This document shows, one piece after another, positions 1-8,037 of a stretch of 64,000 nucleotides of DNA. The stretch's first letter is position 1. Every line of letters begins with the position of its first letter. Origin of the DNA: Clostridia bacterium (GTDB taxonomy: Bacteria; Bacillota; Clostridia; Christensenellales; CAG-138); contig JAEDIC010000002.1 of the NCBI GenBank assembly GCA_016292635.1, positions 115,877 through 179,876 on the forward strand, in the 5' to 3' direction. Below the pieces are notes generated by a model. That model searched no databases. It had not been told where the DNA came from and saw only the letters and a list, made by a program, of their open reading frames with translations. The position numbers and the translations under genes are program-made.

Positions 1-1226
1 TCCTCGGTAAGCCGCTTAAGCTTTGCGCTCTGCCGGGCTATGGTGTCCACGTATTCCTTTGCCCGCTCTCCGGGTATATTCTCCTTCTGCAGCAAGTCTG
101 CATAAGTGACTATGGAAGTAAGGGGCGTCTTAAGGTCATGGCTTACGTTTGTAATAAGCTCGGTCTTAAACCGCTCGCTGCGCATCCGCTCGCTTACCGC
201 CCTTGCCATACCCCGGCTTATGCTGTTCAGGTTTTCTCCATGGGCCTTGAATTCCCAAGATAGCTTTGAGGTATCCGTTTCATAGGCAAGGTTTCCCTCG
301 GCAAGAGCCTTTCCCGCCTCCTTAAGCTTATTCATCTGCCCGGCCATCTTCAGCACGAAATACAGCGCCCCGGCATTGAAGAACAGCAGCATGGCAAAGG
401 CAAATCCGCTGTATCTGCTCGTGAACATATACGCTGCCATTATACCGTTTATTAGTATAAAGGCGATGAATATGAGCCCCGCTTTATAGTGTACGGCAAG
501 CTTGTCTATAATCCGCCCTGTCCATGCGAATACACGGTAAATTATAGTGTTTTTAAACAGCATTCCGGTTTTTATTCTGGCGGCAACTGTCATGCAAAGG
601 GCCATGCCTATGGCGGCAAGCCCACCCACAGACAGCAGACCGATTATTATAACCGCAATTATTGTGCCAGAAGAAGCGTTTGAGTATGCGGCATAATTGA
701 AAGGAACGGAGCAGATCAACACTGCCGCAACGCACAGCAGTAAATAAAGATCAAAGGGTACTTTATCCTGCCTGATGAGCACATACCCTTCCTCCCCCTC
801 CTTATGGGCGGCGGAGCAAAGCAGGAAGATAAACAGTCCCAGCATTGCCGCCCCGGCAATGAAGCCTATTATTATGAGACGGTATCGGTTCATAAGCAGC
901 ATTTTCTCCCATTCCTTAAGGGACAGATTTCCCTCTTGCTGAGCAAACTCCGATGCCGGCAGAGGCTCTGCCTCGGCGGATTCAACAGAGAATTCCCCCA
1001 TACTCTCCTGCTGCTGGGGAGAGGGTGTGGGCGGCGCTGTGGGTTCCACGCTCTCCTGTGGGATATCGGCAGCCGCAGCCCCGCTTACCGTCATGTCATA
1101 CCAGTCCTCGCTATAGCAATACAGCACCCCGGCAATGCAGCCTATAAGCACCGCCGCAAATACACAGAAAAGACAGAAAGCAATCGCCCTTGCCCAGAAT
1201 TTATGCGTAAGCTTATTTCCCTTCAT
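1..1226 (-). CDS. Sensor histidine kinase, C-terminus cut by window edge
   Basis: Membrane sensor kinase that should phosphorylate the response regulator encoded just upstream. 408 residues are visible; the catalytic ATPase domain lies beyond base 1. A membrane segment at about residues 10-33 is followed by a Pro/Gln/Glu-rich outside loop (about 35-108), then further helices near 114-138, 160-178, 187-213 and 250-296, so it is polytopic. A HAMP-like linker precedes the dimerisation domain, where VSHDLKTPLTS carries the phospho-acceptor His363. The ATG at 1226 is preceded by GGAGGG and overlaps the regulator's 3' end by 14 bases, so the pair is co-transcribed. The stimulus cannot be told. The proline-rich loop is low complexity, so sensing may reside in the membrane helices. 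Confidence 0.9.
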   Translation of the reverse strand, partial: MKGNKLTHKFWARAIAFCLFCVFAAVLIGCIAGVLYCYSEDWYDMTVSGAAAADIPQESVEPTAPPTPSPQQQESMGEFSVESAEAEPLPASEFAQQEGNLSLKEWEKMLLMNRYRLIIIGFIAGAAMLGLFIFLLCSAAHKEGEEGYVLIRQDKVPFDLYLLLCVAAVLICSVPFNYAAYSNASSGTIIAVIIIGLLSVGGLAAIGMALCMTVAARIKTGMLFKNTIIYRVFAWTGRIIDKLAVHYKAGLIFIAFILINGIMAAYMFTSRYSGFAFAMLLFFNAGALYFVLKMAGQMNKLKEAGKALAEGNLAYETDTSKLSWEFKAHGENLNSISRGMARAVSERMRSERFKTELITNVSHDLKTPLTSIVTYADLLQKENIPGERAKEYVDTIARQSAKLKRLTE

Positions 1227-1917
1227 ATTGTTTTCCCTCCAGTTTGTAGCCCTTGCCCCATACCACCTTAAGATACCTTGGGTTGCCGGGGTCTATTTCA
1301 AGCTTTTCCCGTATATGCCGAATATGCACGGCGATAGTTCCCTCCGCCCCTATGGGGATATCCTTCCATATCTTTCGATATATCTCCTTTGAGGAATACA
1401 CCTTGCCGGGGTTTTCCATAAGAAGCTTCAGTATGTCGTATTCCGTGGGGGTAAGTGACACTTCCTCTCCGCAGAGGGTAACCCGCTTGCCCTCGTCGTC
1501 CAGCTCAATATCCCCCACCTGTATGGCCTTTGGCTGGCGGTTCATGCCCCCAAGGTAGGCATAGCGGCGCAGCTGGGCCTTTACTCGGGCAATAACCTCT
1601 ATTGGGTTAAACGGTTTTGTGATATAATCATCCGCCCCCAATGTAAGCCCCGCCACCTTATCCATATCCTCGCCCTTTGCGGTAAGCAGTATCACCGGGA
1701 TATTGCTCCTTTGCCGCATGGCAGTCATGGCGGACATTCCGTCCATAACAGGCATCATAATATCCATCAGCGCCAGATGTATCTCTTCTTTTTCCAGTAT
1801 CTCCAGCGCCTCCTGTCCGTTTTTCGCCTGTACCACCCCGTATCCTTCCCCGGTGAGGTAAATCCCCAGGGCCCTCAGTATATCCTTATCGTCGTCACAA
1901 ATGAGAATGTTGTACAT
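1213..1917 (-). CDS. OmpR/PhoB-type response regulator
   Basis: DNA-binding response regulator of 234 residues. The receiver domain (about 1-118) has the acidic pocket DDD at 8-10, phospho-acceptor Asp52 in LMDIMMPVMDG, and the conserved Lys in ITKPFNP. The C-terminal winged helix (about 135-232) is of the OmpR/VanR type, ending VVWGKGYKLEG. The start at 1917 is chosen because GGAGGTGA lies 4 bases upstream; a frame extension to 1947 adds ten residues and has no such site. It overlaps the downstream kinase gene by 14 bases. Upstream (about 1960-2010) TTAA-containing half sites recur on the minus strand, which might be a binding site for the regulator itself, but this is weak. Confidence 0.95.
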   Translation of the reverse strand: MYNILICDDDKDILRALGIYLTGEGYGVVQAKNGQEALEILEKEEIHLALMDIMMPVMDGMSAMTAMRQRSNIPVILLTAKGEDMDKVAGLTLGADDYITKPFNPIEVIARVKAQLRRYAYLGGMNRQPKAIQVGDIELDDEGKRVTLCGEEVSLTPTEYDILKLLMENPGKVYSSKEIYRKIWKDIPIGAEGTIAVHIRHIREKLEIDPGNPRYLKVVWGKGYKLEGKQYEGK

Positions 1918-2033
1918 TCCATCACCTCCACTGTAACCTGTACACATGGTATCAGAATATACCTTAACATAAAACCTGTATATCCCTTAAGACTTTATTA
2001 AGATGGTAAAATTTGCCCTTTTAAACAGATAAT

Positions 2034-2050
2034 GGCGGCAATACGCCGCC
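2034..2050 (-). terminator. Hairpin after the MBL-fold gene
   Basis: GGCGGC, a 5-base loop and GCCGCC form a stem just 3' of the gene ending at 2069. Only a weak T-rich stretch follows on the minus strand, so it may be an inefficient terminator. Confidence 0.45.
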
Positions 2051-2068
2051 AATTTGTTATTTCCTGTA

Positions 2069-2809
2069 TTAAACGTGATATTCGTGCATTTCCTCGGCAA
2101 TGAGGGAATTTGCAAAGTGTTCCCTGGCCTCGGAGAGCATTTGGGAGGTATCTCCCCTGTCCCCCCAGATATGGGTGCATATAAGTTGACCTACCCCGGC
2201 CTCCCTTGCTATCTGCCCCGCTTCGCCGGCAGTAAGGTGGTATGCCTTTTCTCCGGGCTTTTCCGCGTTCAGGAAGCAGGTATCCGCAAGGAGAATATCC
2301 GCCCCCCGGCAATTATTCACAAGATCGGGATGCATACCGGTATCTCCGGTATAGAATATCCTCTTGCCCTGATATTCCACATCGAAAGAATATGTTTCTA
2401 CGGTATGGGATGCGCCGTACAGCGTTACCGCTACATCTCCAAAGCGCAGTTTAAGCCCATGCTTCGCCGCAACCATTTCAAACATACCGGAAGATGCGAG
2501 CATGCGGTATTCCGTTTCCGGCGTTTCCGGCGCAACCACCGTCATGGGGATCTTTATATCCGCCCCGCCGGATTTTATCTGGGGCATGGCATAACGAAGC
2601 ACCAGCATATCGCTCATATGGTCGCTGTGAAGATGGCTGAGCAGTATGCCGTCCACCTCCACCCCGGGCATTACCCGCCGAAGATTAGATAACGAGCCGC
2701 CGCCAAGTTCCAGCGCAAGGGAAACTTCCCCCGCCTGAATAAGATAGCCGGAACACGCGCCCCCCGGAGCGGGAAAGGGGCCGTGGCAGCCCAGCACAGT
2801 AAGTTTCAT
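2069..2809 (-). CDS. MBL-fold metallohydrolase, RNase Z/YycJ-like
   Basis: Metallo-beta-lactamase-fold hydrolase of 246 residues, probably cytoplasmic since it has no signal peptide. The metal motif HLHSDH is at residues 59-64, followed by further ligands in the family positions (YTGDTGMHPD, LADTCFLN, and CTHIWGD near the end). The N-terminus MKLTVLGCHGPFP with a Gly-rich early strand is typical of the RNase Z-like branch that cleaves phosphodiesters or cyclic phosphodiesters. The substrate is not determinable; it lacks the exosite arm expected of a true tRNase Z. AGGGGG sits upstream of the ATG. It is followed at a 50-base distance by tcdA on the same strand, so the genes may be co-transcribed. 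Confidence 0.85.
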   Translation of the reverse strand: MKLTVLGCHGPFPAPGGACSGYLIQAGEVSLALELGGGSLSNLRRVMPGVEVDGILLSHLHSDHMSDMLVLRYAMPQIKSGGADIKIPMTVVAPETPETEYRMLASSGMFEMVAAKHGLKLRFGDVAVTLYGASHTVETYSFDVEYQGKRIFYTGDTGMHPDLVNNCRGADILLADTCFLNAEKPGEKAYHLTAGEAGQIAREAGVGQLICTHIWGDRGDTSQMLSEAREHFANSLIAEEMHEYHV

Positions 2810-2861
2810 GGTATTTCCCCCTGTGTATTCATCCCAAAAGTATGGGCGTTGTCTTTATGTA

Positions 2862-3578
2862 TTATTCCACGCCGGCGATATCCCTTATCACCTCGCCCGC
2901 CAGCATAAGCCCTGCCACGGACGGCACGAAGGCCACGCTGCCGGTTATCCTGTGCTTTCCGGGCAAAAGCTCCTCGTCGCTTTCTTCCCTTGGGGCGATG
3001 GCAGGCTCCTTGGAGTACAGCACCTTTACTCCCTCAATACCCCGCTTTTTCAGCTCTCGCCGCATTACCCGAGCCAGGGGGCATACCGAAGTATTGGCTA
3101 TGTCATCGATGCTGAAGCTGTCGGAATACAGCTTGTTTCCCGTACCCATGGAACATATTATGGGTACGCTCGCCTCCTTTGCCCTGCTGATGAGAAGTAT
3201 TTTGGAGGTTACGGAATCTATTGCGTCTATTATGTAATCATACCCGGAAAAGTCAAACTGTTCCGCCGTGCTTTCATCAAAACGCAGAGGCCTCGCATCT
3301 ACGATTATGTTTGGGTTTATATCCAGCGCCCTCTCCCGCATAACGACAGCTTTCGGCTTGCCAATGGTGGAAGTAAGGGCGATAATCTGACGGTTTATGT
3401 TGCTTTCCACAACGATATCGTCATCCACCAGCATAAGCCCGCCCACCCCGCTGCGGGCCAATGCTTCCGCCGCATAGCTGCCCACGCCGCCAATGCCGAA
3501 AACAGCCACGGACGCGCCTTTCAGCTTTTCCATGGCCTCACGGCCCATTACCAATTCGGTACGGCAGAATCTTTCCAT
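2862..3578 (-). CDS. tcdA: tRNA threonylcarbamoyladenosine dehydratase (TcdA/CsdL)
   Basis: ThiF/E1-like enzyme of 238 residues expected to dehydrate t6A37 of ANN-decoding tRNAs to cyclic ct6A using ATP. The N-terminus MERFCRTELVMG leads into a Rossmann fold with GIGGVGSYAAEAL (about 28-40), followed by LVDDDIVVESNINRQ, the adenylation-site pattern of E1-like enzymes, and YDYIIDAIDSVTSK. Length matches the family. AGGAGA precedes the ATG, and the start codon directly abuts the stop of comF, so translation is probably coupled. Cys residues in the second half (ICSMGTG, SVCPLARVMRREL) match TcdA-type proteins better than ThiF or MoeB. Confidence 0.92.
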   Translation of the reverse strand: MERFCRTELVMGREAMEKLKGASVAVFGIGGVGSYAAEALARSGVGGLMLVDDDIVVESNINRQIIALTSTIGKPKAVVMRERALDINPNIIVDARPLRFDESTAEQFDFSGYDYIIDAIDSVTSKILLISRAKEASVPIICSMGTGNKLYSDSFSIDDIANTSVCPLARVMRRELKKRGIEGVKVLYSKEPAIAPREESDEELLPGKHRITGSVAFVPSVAGLMLAGEVIRDIAGVE

Positions 3579-4223
3579 TCAGTTCTCCTGTCTGCCCGCA
3601 TAGCAGGCGGCTATTACATATACTTTTTCCGCTCCGGCATCTTTAAGCGCCCTGACGCATTCCTCCGAGGTGCTGCCGCTGGTTATAACGTCATCCACCA
3701 ATATTATGCTGAGCCCTGCGCACTTCTTTGATGCCCGGAAGGCGTCCTTTACGTTTTCCCGCCGCTCGCTGCGGGATGTAAGGGACTGCATATCGGTGTT
3801 TCTTATCCTTTTAAGCAGGTCGTTCCTTACGGGCATACCGTATTTTCCGCCCAGATTTTGGGCCAATATAAGACTCTGATTGTATCCCCTGTGCTTTTCC
3901 CTGTTTGGATGCAGGGGCACGGGTATTATTGCATCTGCCCGCCAATCAGCCGGCAATGATATCATCGCGGAAAGATTTTTGCCAAGATAGCGGCAGCCGT
4001 AATACTTGAACCTGTGCACCAAATCCGCAGAGGCATCGTTATACAGCACTCCTGCGCAAGCTTCATCCACCGTGTCTCCCAGAGAAAACTTCGGCGCGGG
4101 AACAATTGCATTTTCGCAACCTTCACACACTCCCCGCTCATCCAATAGGGCTTCTTTTCCGCATATGCAGCAGGCCACATCCTCGGGATACAGCGCCCTG
4201 AGGAAAATCTCTTTCAGCTTCAT
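3579..4223 (-). CDS. comF: ComF family phosphoribosyltransferase-like protein
   Basis: Protein of 214 residues of the ComFC/GntX group. An N-terminal zinc-ribbon (CCICGKEAL...GVCEGC, about 16-37) is followed by a PRTase domain with the PRPP-binding loop IILVDDVITSGST. In competent bacteria ComFC helps import single-stranded DNA across the inner membrane and can bind zinc and nucleotides; its enzymatic role is unknown. The start at 4223 is preceded by GGGAGGA and overlaps the recD2 stop as ATGA. The frame extends 28 codons further into recD2 but those residues do not resemble the family. Linkage to recD2 puts two DNA-processing genes in one transcript. Confidence 0.9.
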   Translation of the reverse strand: MKLKEIFLRALYPEDVACCICGKEALLDERGVCEGCENAIVPAPKFSLGDTVDEACAGVLYNDASADLVHRFKYYGCRYLGKNLSAMISLPADWRADAIIPVPLHPNREKHRGYNQSLILAQNLGGKYGMPVRNDLLKRIRNTDMQSLTSRSERRENVKDAFRASKKCAGLSIILVDDVITSGSTSEECVRALKDAGAEKVYVIAACYAGRQEN

Positions 4224-6421
4224 TCCTGTCCTCCCGCCGCCATAAACATTCCAAGGGCACTGTAGCGGCGCTTTACCTGGCTGTTTGCCACCATTTGAGC
4301 GGGGCATTCCTCATGGCCCAGTATGTATACCATATTTCGAGCCCGGGTAACGGCGGTATACAGTAGATTCCTCGTCATAAGCATTGGCGGGCCGCCCGCA
4401 AGGGGCAGTATCACCACAGGGAACTCGCTGCCCTGGCTCTTGTGAATGGAAATGCAGTATGCAAGCTCCAGCTCCTCAAGCTGATTAAACTCATATAGGG
4501 CGCTGCGCTCATCGTCAAAGAGCACCTCCAAAGTTTGCTCATACAGGTCAATGCCCATTATGGTGCCAAGGTCGCCGTTGTATACTCCCTCGCCAAGCTC
4601 ATCCGGCCTGCCGGGGCGGCTTCGTTTCCAGCCCATACGGTAATCGTTCTTTACCTGCATCACCTTATCCCCCACCCGGAACACGGTATCCCCATACTGG
4701 CGCTCGTGCTTTTTACGCATGGGGGGATTAAGGGCCTCCTGCAGCCTGAGGTTTATATTTTTAACGCCGAGAGCCCCCTTTTTCATTGGAGACAATACCT
4801 GAATGTCCTTCAATGGCTCTGATACGCCGATGGTCTTTGTCCTGCCTGAGCAGAGAGCGATAAGACGGCGTATTATATTTTCTGCCGAATCTATGGCTTC
4901 AAAGCCAAACTCCTCCTCACCATGGAGAATGGGCGGCTGTCCGTTGTTTATACGGTGGGCATTGGCAACTATTGCGCTACGCCCTCCCTGACGAAAAATT
5001 TCCGTAAGCCGCACCACGGGAACACTTCCGGAGGCAATTATATCCCTGAGCACATTACCGGGGCCAACCGGCGGCAGCTGGTCCGCATCGCCCACCATTA
5101 TGAGCCGTGTTCCGGGTCGAATTGCCCGAAGCAGCGCCCACATGAGCTGAACATCCACCATGCTCATTTCGTCCACTATTACGGTATCAGCATCTATGGG
5201 ATTATCCTGATTTCTGGAAAACCCGTTTTCACCGTATGCGTACTCAAGCAGCCTGTGTATGGTGCGGGCCTCGCAGCCGGTGGTCTCGGTCATGCGCTTC
5301 GCCGCCCGCCCCGTCGGTGCGCAGAGTTCGTATGTTTCGCCAAGCTTTTCCAGCATGGTTATCACAAACTGAAGTATGGTGGTCTTGCCTGTGCCGGGGC
5401 CACCGGTTATTACCAGCATCCCCTTTGAAAGGGCAAGCTGTACCGCCTTTTTCTGCTGGGCCGCCAAGGATACCCCAAGCTGCTGCTCAAGGCGCTCTAT
5501 CTGTCCCCCTATGCTGAAAAATGGATTTGCCGGCCGTGTGGCGCAAAGTGAAACGAGCCGCTCCGCACATTCCCGCTCCATGCGGTACATATAGGGCAGA
5601 AAACAGGCGTCCACCCCGTCCACTATCCTGTATATCACATTTTCGCTTACTATAAGCTCATCCAGCTCCCGCTCCACGGGATACAGATCCGCGTCCAGTA
5701 TATCCGCCGCAACCTGTATGAGTTTTTCCCTGGGCAGATAGGTATGCCCCTCCTGCCTTGCCCATTGCAGGGTGTATTTCAGCCCCGCCCTCAGGCGAAA
5801 TGGAGAATCTGTCGAAAAGCCGCCGTTTTGGGCTATCTTGTCCGCGGTTTTAAAGCCTATGCCCTCAACGTCGTCAATTAGCCTGTACGGGTTTTCCTGC
5901 AGCCTGTTAAGGCAGTGGGAGCCATATATCTTATAGAGCTTCATGGCCTGATTTACGGTAACGCCGTACTGCTGAAGGCCCATCATTATCTCCCGCATAT
6001 CCCTCTGGGCCATGTATGATGAAGCAATGGTATGAGCCCGCACCCTGCCTATGCCGTAAACTTCCGTAAGACGCTCCGGCTGGTTTTCCAGTATATCAAG
6101 GGTGTCCATGCCAAAGGTAGCCACTATGTTCTGCGCAGTGCTTTCGCCTATTCCCTTTATAAGGCCGCTGGAAAGATACGCCGTAAGGGCGCCGAGGGTA
6201 GCGGGAGACAAAGTACGGCATTCCCGCACCTTGAACTGCATCCCGTACGCACGGTGCTCTGTCCATTCCCCTTCAAGCTCAATTCTCTCCCCAACCGCCG
6301 CTGAGGGCATACCGCCAACGGCGGTAATCTCATCGCCGGAAGGGTCGATAAGCTCCAGCACGGTAAAACCCGTGTCGTCGCTGCGGAATATTATGTTTTT
6401 TATAGTGCCTTCTATCTGCAT
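4220..6421 (-). CDS. recD2: RecD2-type SF1B DNA helicase
   Basis: 5'-3' DNA helicase of 733 residues acting in repair and replication-fork maintenance without RecBC. An N-terminal OB-like region (1-70) is followed by helix-hairpin-helix repeats (about 78-200), which mark RecD2 as distinct from RecD. Walker A GGPGTGKTT lies at about 340-348, the DEMSMVD box near 420, then LTEIFRQ, the UvrD-like C-terminal ISIHKSQGSEFP and YTAVTRARNMV. The ATG is only 6 bases from an extended -10 box (TGGTATAAT at 6428-6436, minus strand), so the transcript may be leaderless. It overlaps comF by 4 bases. Confidence 0.95.
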   Translation of the reverse strand: MQIEGTIKNIIFRSDDTGFTVLELIDPSGDEITAVGGMPSAAVGERIELEGEWTEHRAYGMQFKVRECRTLSPATLGALTAYLSSGLIKGIGESTAQNIVATFGMDTLDILENQPERLTEVYGIGRVRAHTIASSYMAQRDMREIMMGLQQYGVTVNQAMKLYKIYGSHCLNRLQENPYRLIDDVEGIGFKTADKIAQNGGFSTDSPFRLRAGLKYTLQWARQEGHTYLPREKLIQVAADILDADLYPVERELDELIVSENVIYRIVDGVDACFLPYMYRMERECAERLVSLCATRPANPFFSIGGQIERLEQQLGVSLAAQQKKAVQLALSKGMLVITGGPGTGKTTILQFVITMLEKLGETYELCAPTGRAAKRMTETTGCEARTIHRLLEYAYGENGFSRNQDNPIDADTVIVDEMSMVDVQLMWALLRAIRPGTRLIMVGDADQLPPVGPGNVLRDIIASGSVPVVRLTEIFRQGGRSAIVANAHRINNGQPPILHGEEEFGFEAIDSAENIIRRLIALCSGRTKTIGVSEPLKDIQVLSPMKKGALGVKNINLRLQEALNPPMRKKHERQYGDTVFRVGDKVMQVKNDYRMGWKRSRPGRPDELGEGVYNGDLGTIMGIDLYEQTLEVLFDDERSALYEFNQLEELELAYCISIHKSQGSEFPVVILPLAGGPPMLMTRNLLYTAVTRARNMVYILGHEECPAQMVANSQVKRRYSALGMFMAAGGQE

Positions 6422-6427
6422 AGGTAT

Positions 6428-6436
6428 ATTATACCA
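6428..6436 (-). promoter_or_regulatory. Extended -10 box directly upstream of recD2
   Basis: TGGTATAAT on the minus strand. With the usual 6-7 bases to the first transcribed base, transcription would begin at the recD2 ATG. No convincing -35 is visible, as is common with TGn extended boxes. A mirror-image TGGTATAAT lies on the plus strand near 6455-6463. Confidence 0.55.
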
Positions 6437-6550
6437 TATGCCCGCCGCATTTTATGGTATAATTTGCTTTATAAGCGTATAAAAGCCCCCTTGCCCGGCC
6501 CGTGTCATAATTAGTTCACTTTTTACCATAATAATGGCACGATGCTGATA

Positions 6551-6578
6551 TTGTGGTTTCAAAATCACATACTAAAAT
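6551..6578 (+). promoter_or_regulatory. Promoter for the HtrA gene
   Basis: TTGTGG (6551-6556), 16 bases, TAAAAT (6573-6578). Followed by AGGAG near 6597, about 13 bases from the ATG at 6615, a rather long spacing. Confidence 0.45.
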
Positions 6579-6614
6579 CTAACCATAAAGCGCGAAAGGA
6601 GTCCCTTTGCTTAA

Positions 6615-7913
6615 ATGGAAAACAACAACTGGTACAACAATAACTCCAATAACTACAGCTACAGCTCTGAAGGCGGTTATGATAACGGAAAGAAAAAGAA
6701 GGGAGTGACCATAGGCCAGCTTATCGCCTGTCTGCTCATAGTGGCGCTGGTAAGCGGCGGTCTGGGCGTATACTTCAGCGATTCCATAGTGAACCGCAGC
6801 CAAGCCGCGCCCGAAAGCGATTCCATAATAGTAGAAGAGCCCGGCGGACCAAACAATGAAAGCGACGAAACTGTCCCCGAGGAGACGGATGCCGCCAAGC
6901 CCCAGCAGGGCAGCGTATCGGATAAGCTGACCATATCCGGCAGTGACGACGAGGCGGACAGCACTACCAACATCGTGCAAAACTGCATGGCCAGCGTTGT
7001 GGGTATATATGTAAGCGAGCAGACCATCAGCATGAGCGGCGAAGCCACCGAGCAGGATACCGGCTCCGGTTCCGGCGTTATCATTACAGAGGACGGATAC
7101 ATCGTTACCAACAACCATGTGGTAGCCGGCGGCGGCAACCTTAACGTATACCTGCAGGACGGCACAAAATACCATGCCACACTTATCGGCACCGATTCCT
7201 TTTCTGACCTTGCCGTAATTAAGATCGATGAAAAAAACCTGCCCGCGGCCACCCTTGGTAACTCTGCCAACGCAATGGTGGGCAACACGGTATATGCCAT
7301 AGGCAACCCCTTGGGCGTATTCACAAGCTCGGTATCCCGAGGCATAATCAGCGGCCTTGACCGCACCATCAATATCGACGGCGTAAACATGACGCTCATG
7401 CAGACTGACGCCGCAGTAAACCCCGGCAACTCCGGCGGCGGACTGTTTAATACCGAAGGCGAGCTTATCGGCATAGTAAACGCCAAGACCGCAAGCGTTG
7501 AAGTTGAGGGCCTCGGCTTTGCCATCCCAATCGATTCCGCAAGGCCCGTGATCGTTGATATCATCGACCTTGGCTACGTTACCGGCAGGCCTTATATCGG
7601 CATCAGTATGCAGGATGTTTCCCTGCGCTACGGCAACAACAGCCATGGTTACGGCTTCTTTGATCCCTTCTCCTTCTATAGCAGCTATATTACCCGCGTT
7701 CAGGTAATGGCCGTTGAGGAAGGCAGCGCTGCAGAGGCGGGCGGCATGCTGGTAAATGATATTATCACCGCCGTGGATGGAAAAGAAATATCCGGTTCCT
7801 CTCAGTTTGCCGCATTGCTTTATGAATATAACGTTGGCGATACGGTTACAATAACAGTATTGAGAGGCAACGAGACCAAAGACCTTACAATAGTATTAGG
7901 CGAAAGGTCATAA
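6615..7913 (+). CDS. HtrA/DegP-like membrane-anchored serine protease
   Basis: Envelope quality-control protease of 432 residues. A short Asn/Tyr-rich cytoplasmic tail precedes one membrane segment (about 33-55), a Glu/Pro-rich linker (about 65-115), then the trypsin-like S1C domain with the catalytic triad His168 (TNNHVVAG), Asp198 (FSDLAVI) and Ser273 (NPGNSGGGL). A single PDZ domain fills about 335-430 (MAVEEGSAAEAGGM... VDGKEISG). Family members degrade or refold misfolded proteins outside the membrane. It stands alone on the plus strand and faces a convergent gene, with two hairpins between them. Confidence 0.95.
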   Translation: MENNNWYNNNSNNYSYSSEGGYDNGKKKKGVTIGQLIACLLIVALVSGGLGVYFSDSIVNRSQAAPESDSIIVEEPGGPNNESDETVPEETDAAKPQQGSVSDKLTISGSDDEADSTTNIVQNCMASVVGIYVSEQTISMSGEATEQDTGSGSGVIITEDGYIVTNNHVVAGGGNLNVYLQDGTKYHATLIGTDSFSDLAVIKIDEKNLPAATLGNSANAMVGNTVYAIGNPLGVFTSSVSRGIISGLDRTINIDGVNMTLMQTDAAVNPGNSGGGLFNTEGELIGIVNAKTASVEVEGLGFAIPIDSARPVIVDIIDLGYVTGRPYIGISMQDVSLRYGNNSHGYGFFDPFSFYSSYITRVQVMAVEEGSAAEAGGMLVNDIITAVDGKEISGSSQFAALLYEYNVGDTVTITVLRGNETKDLTIVLGERS

Positions 7914-7960
7914 CGGCGGAACCCCCACTCCGGCCGATGACATACCCCCAACCATCTGGC

Positions 7961-7987
7961 AAAGGGGACGGCAATGCCGTCCCCTTT
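7961..7987. terminator. Perfect 13-1-13 palindrome after the HtrA gene
   Basis: AAAGGGGACGGCA, one A, then the exact complement. It lies between two converging genes, just before a second hairpin that has T-runs. It may terminate transcription or protect 3' ends; a protein-binding palindrome is also possible. Confidence 0.55.
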
Positions 7988-8002
7988 GCTGTGCCGCAAA
8001 AC

Positions 8003-8026
8003 AAAAAACCGCTGCTGCGGTTTTTT
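8003..8026. terminator. Bidirectional intrinsic terminator
   Basis: Six A, CCGC, loop TGCT, GCGG, six T. The A-run and T-run flanking the stem make it usable from both sides by the convergent HtrA and beta-propeller genes. Confidence 0.85.
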
Positions 8027-8037
8027 ATTTTGCTCGT

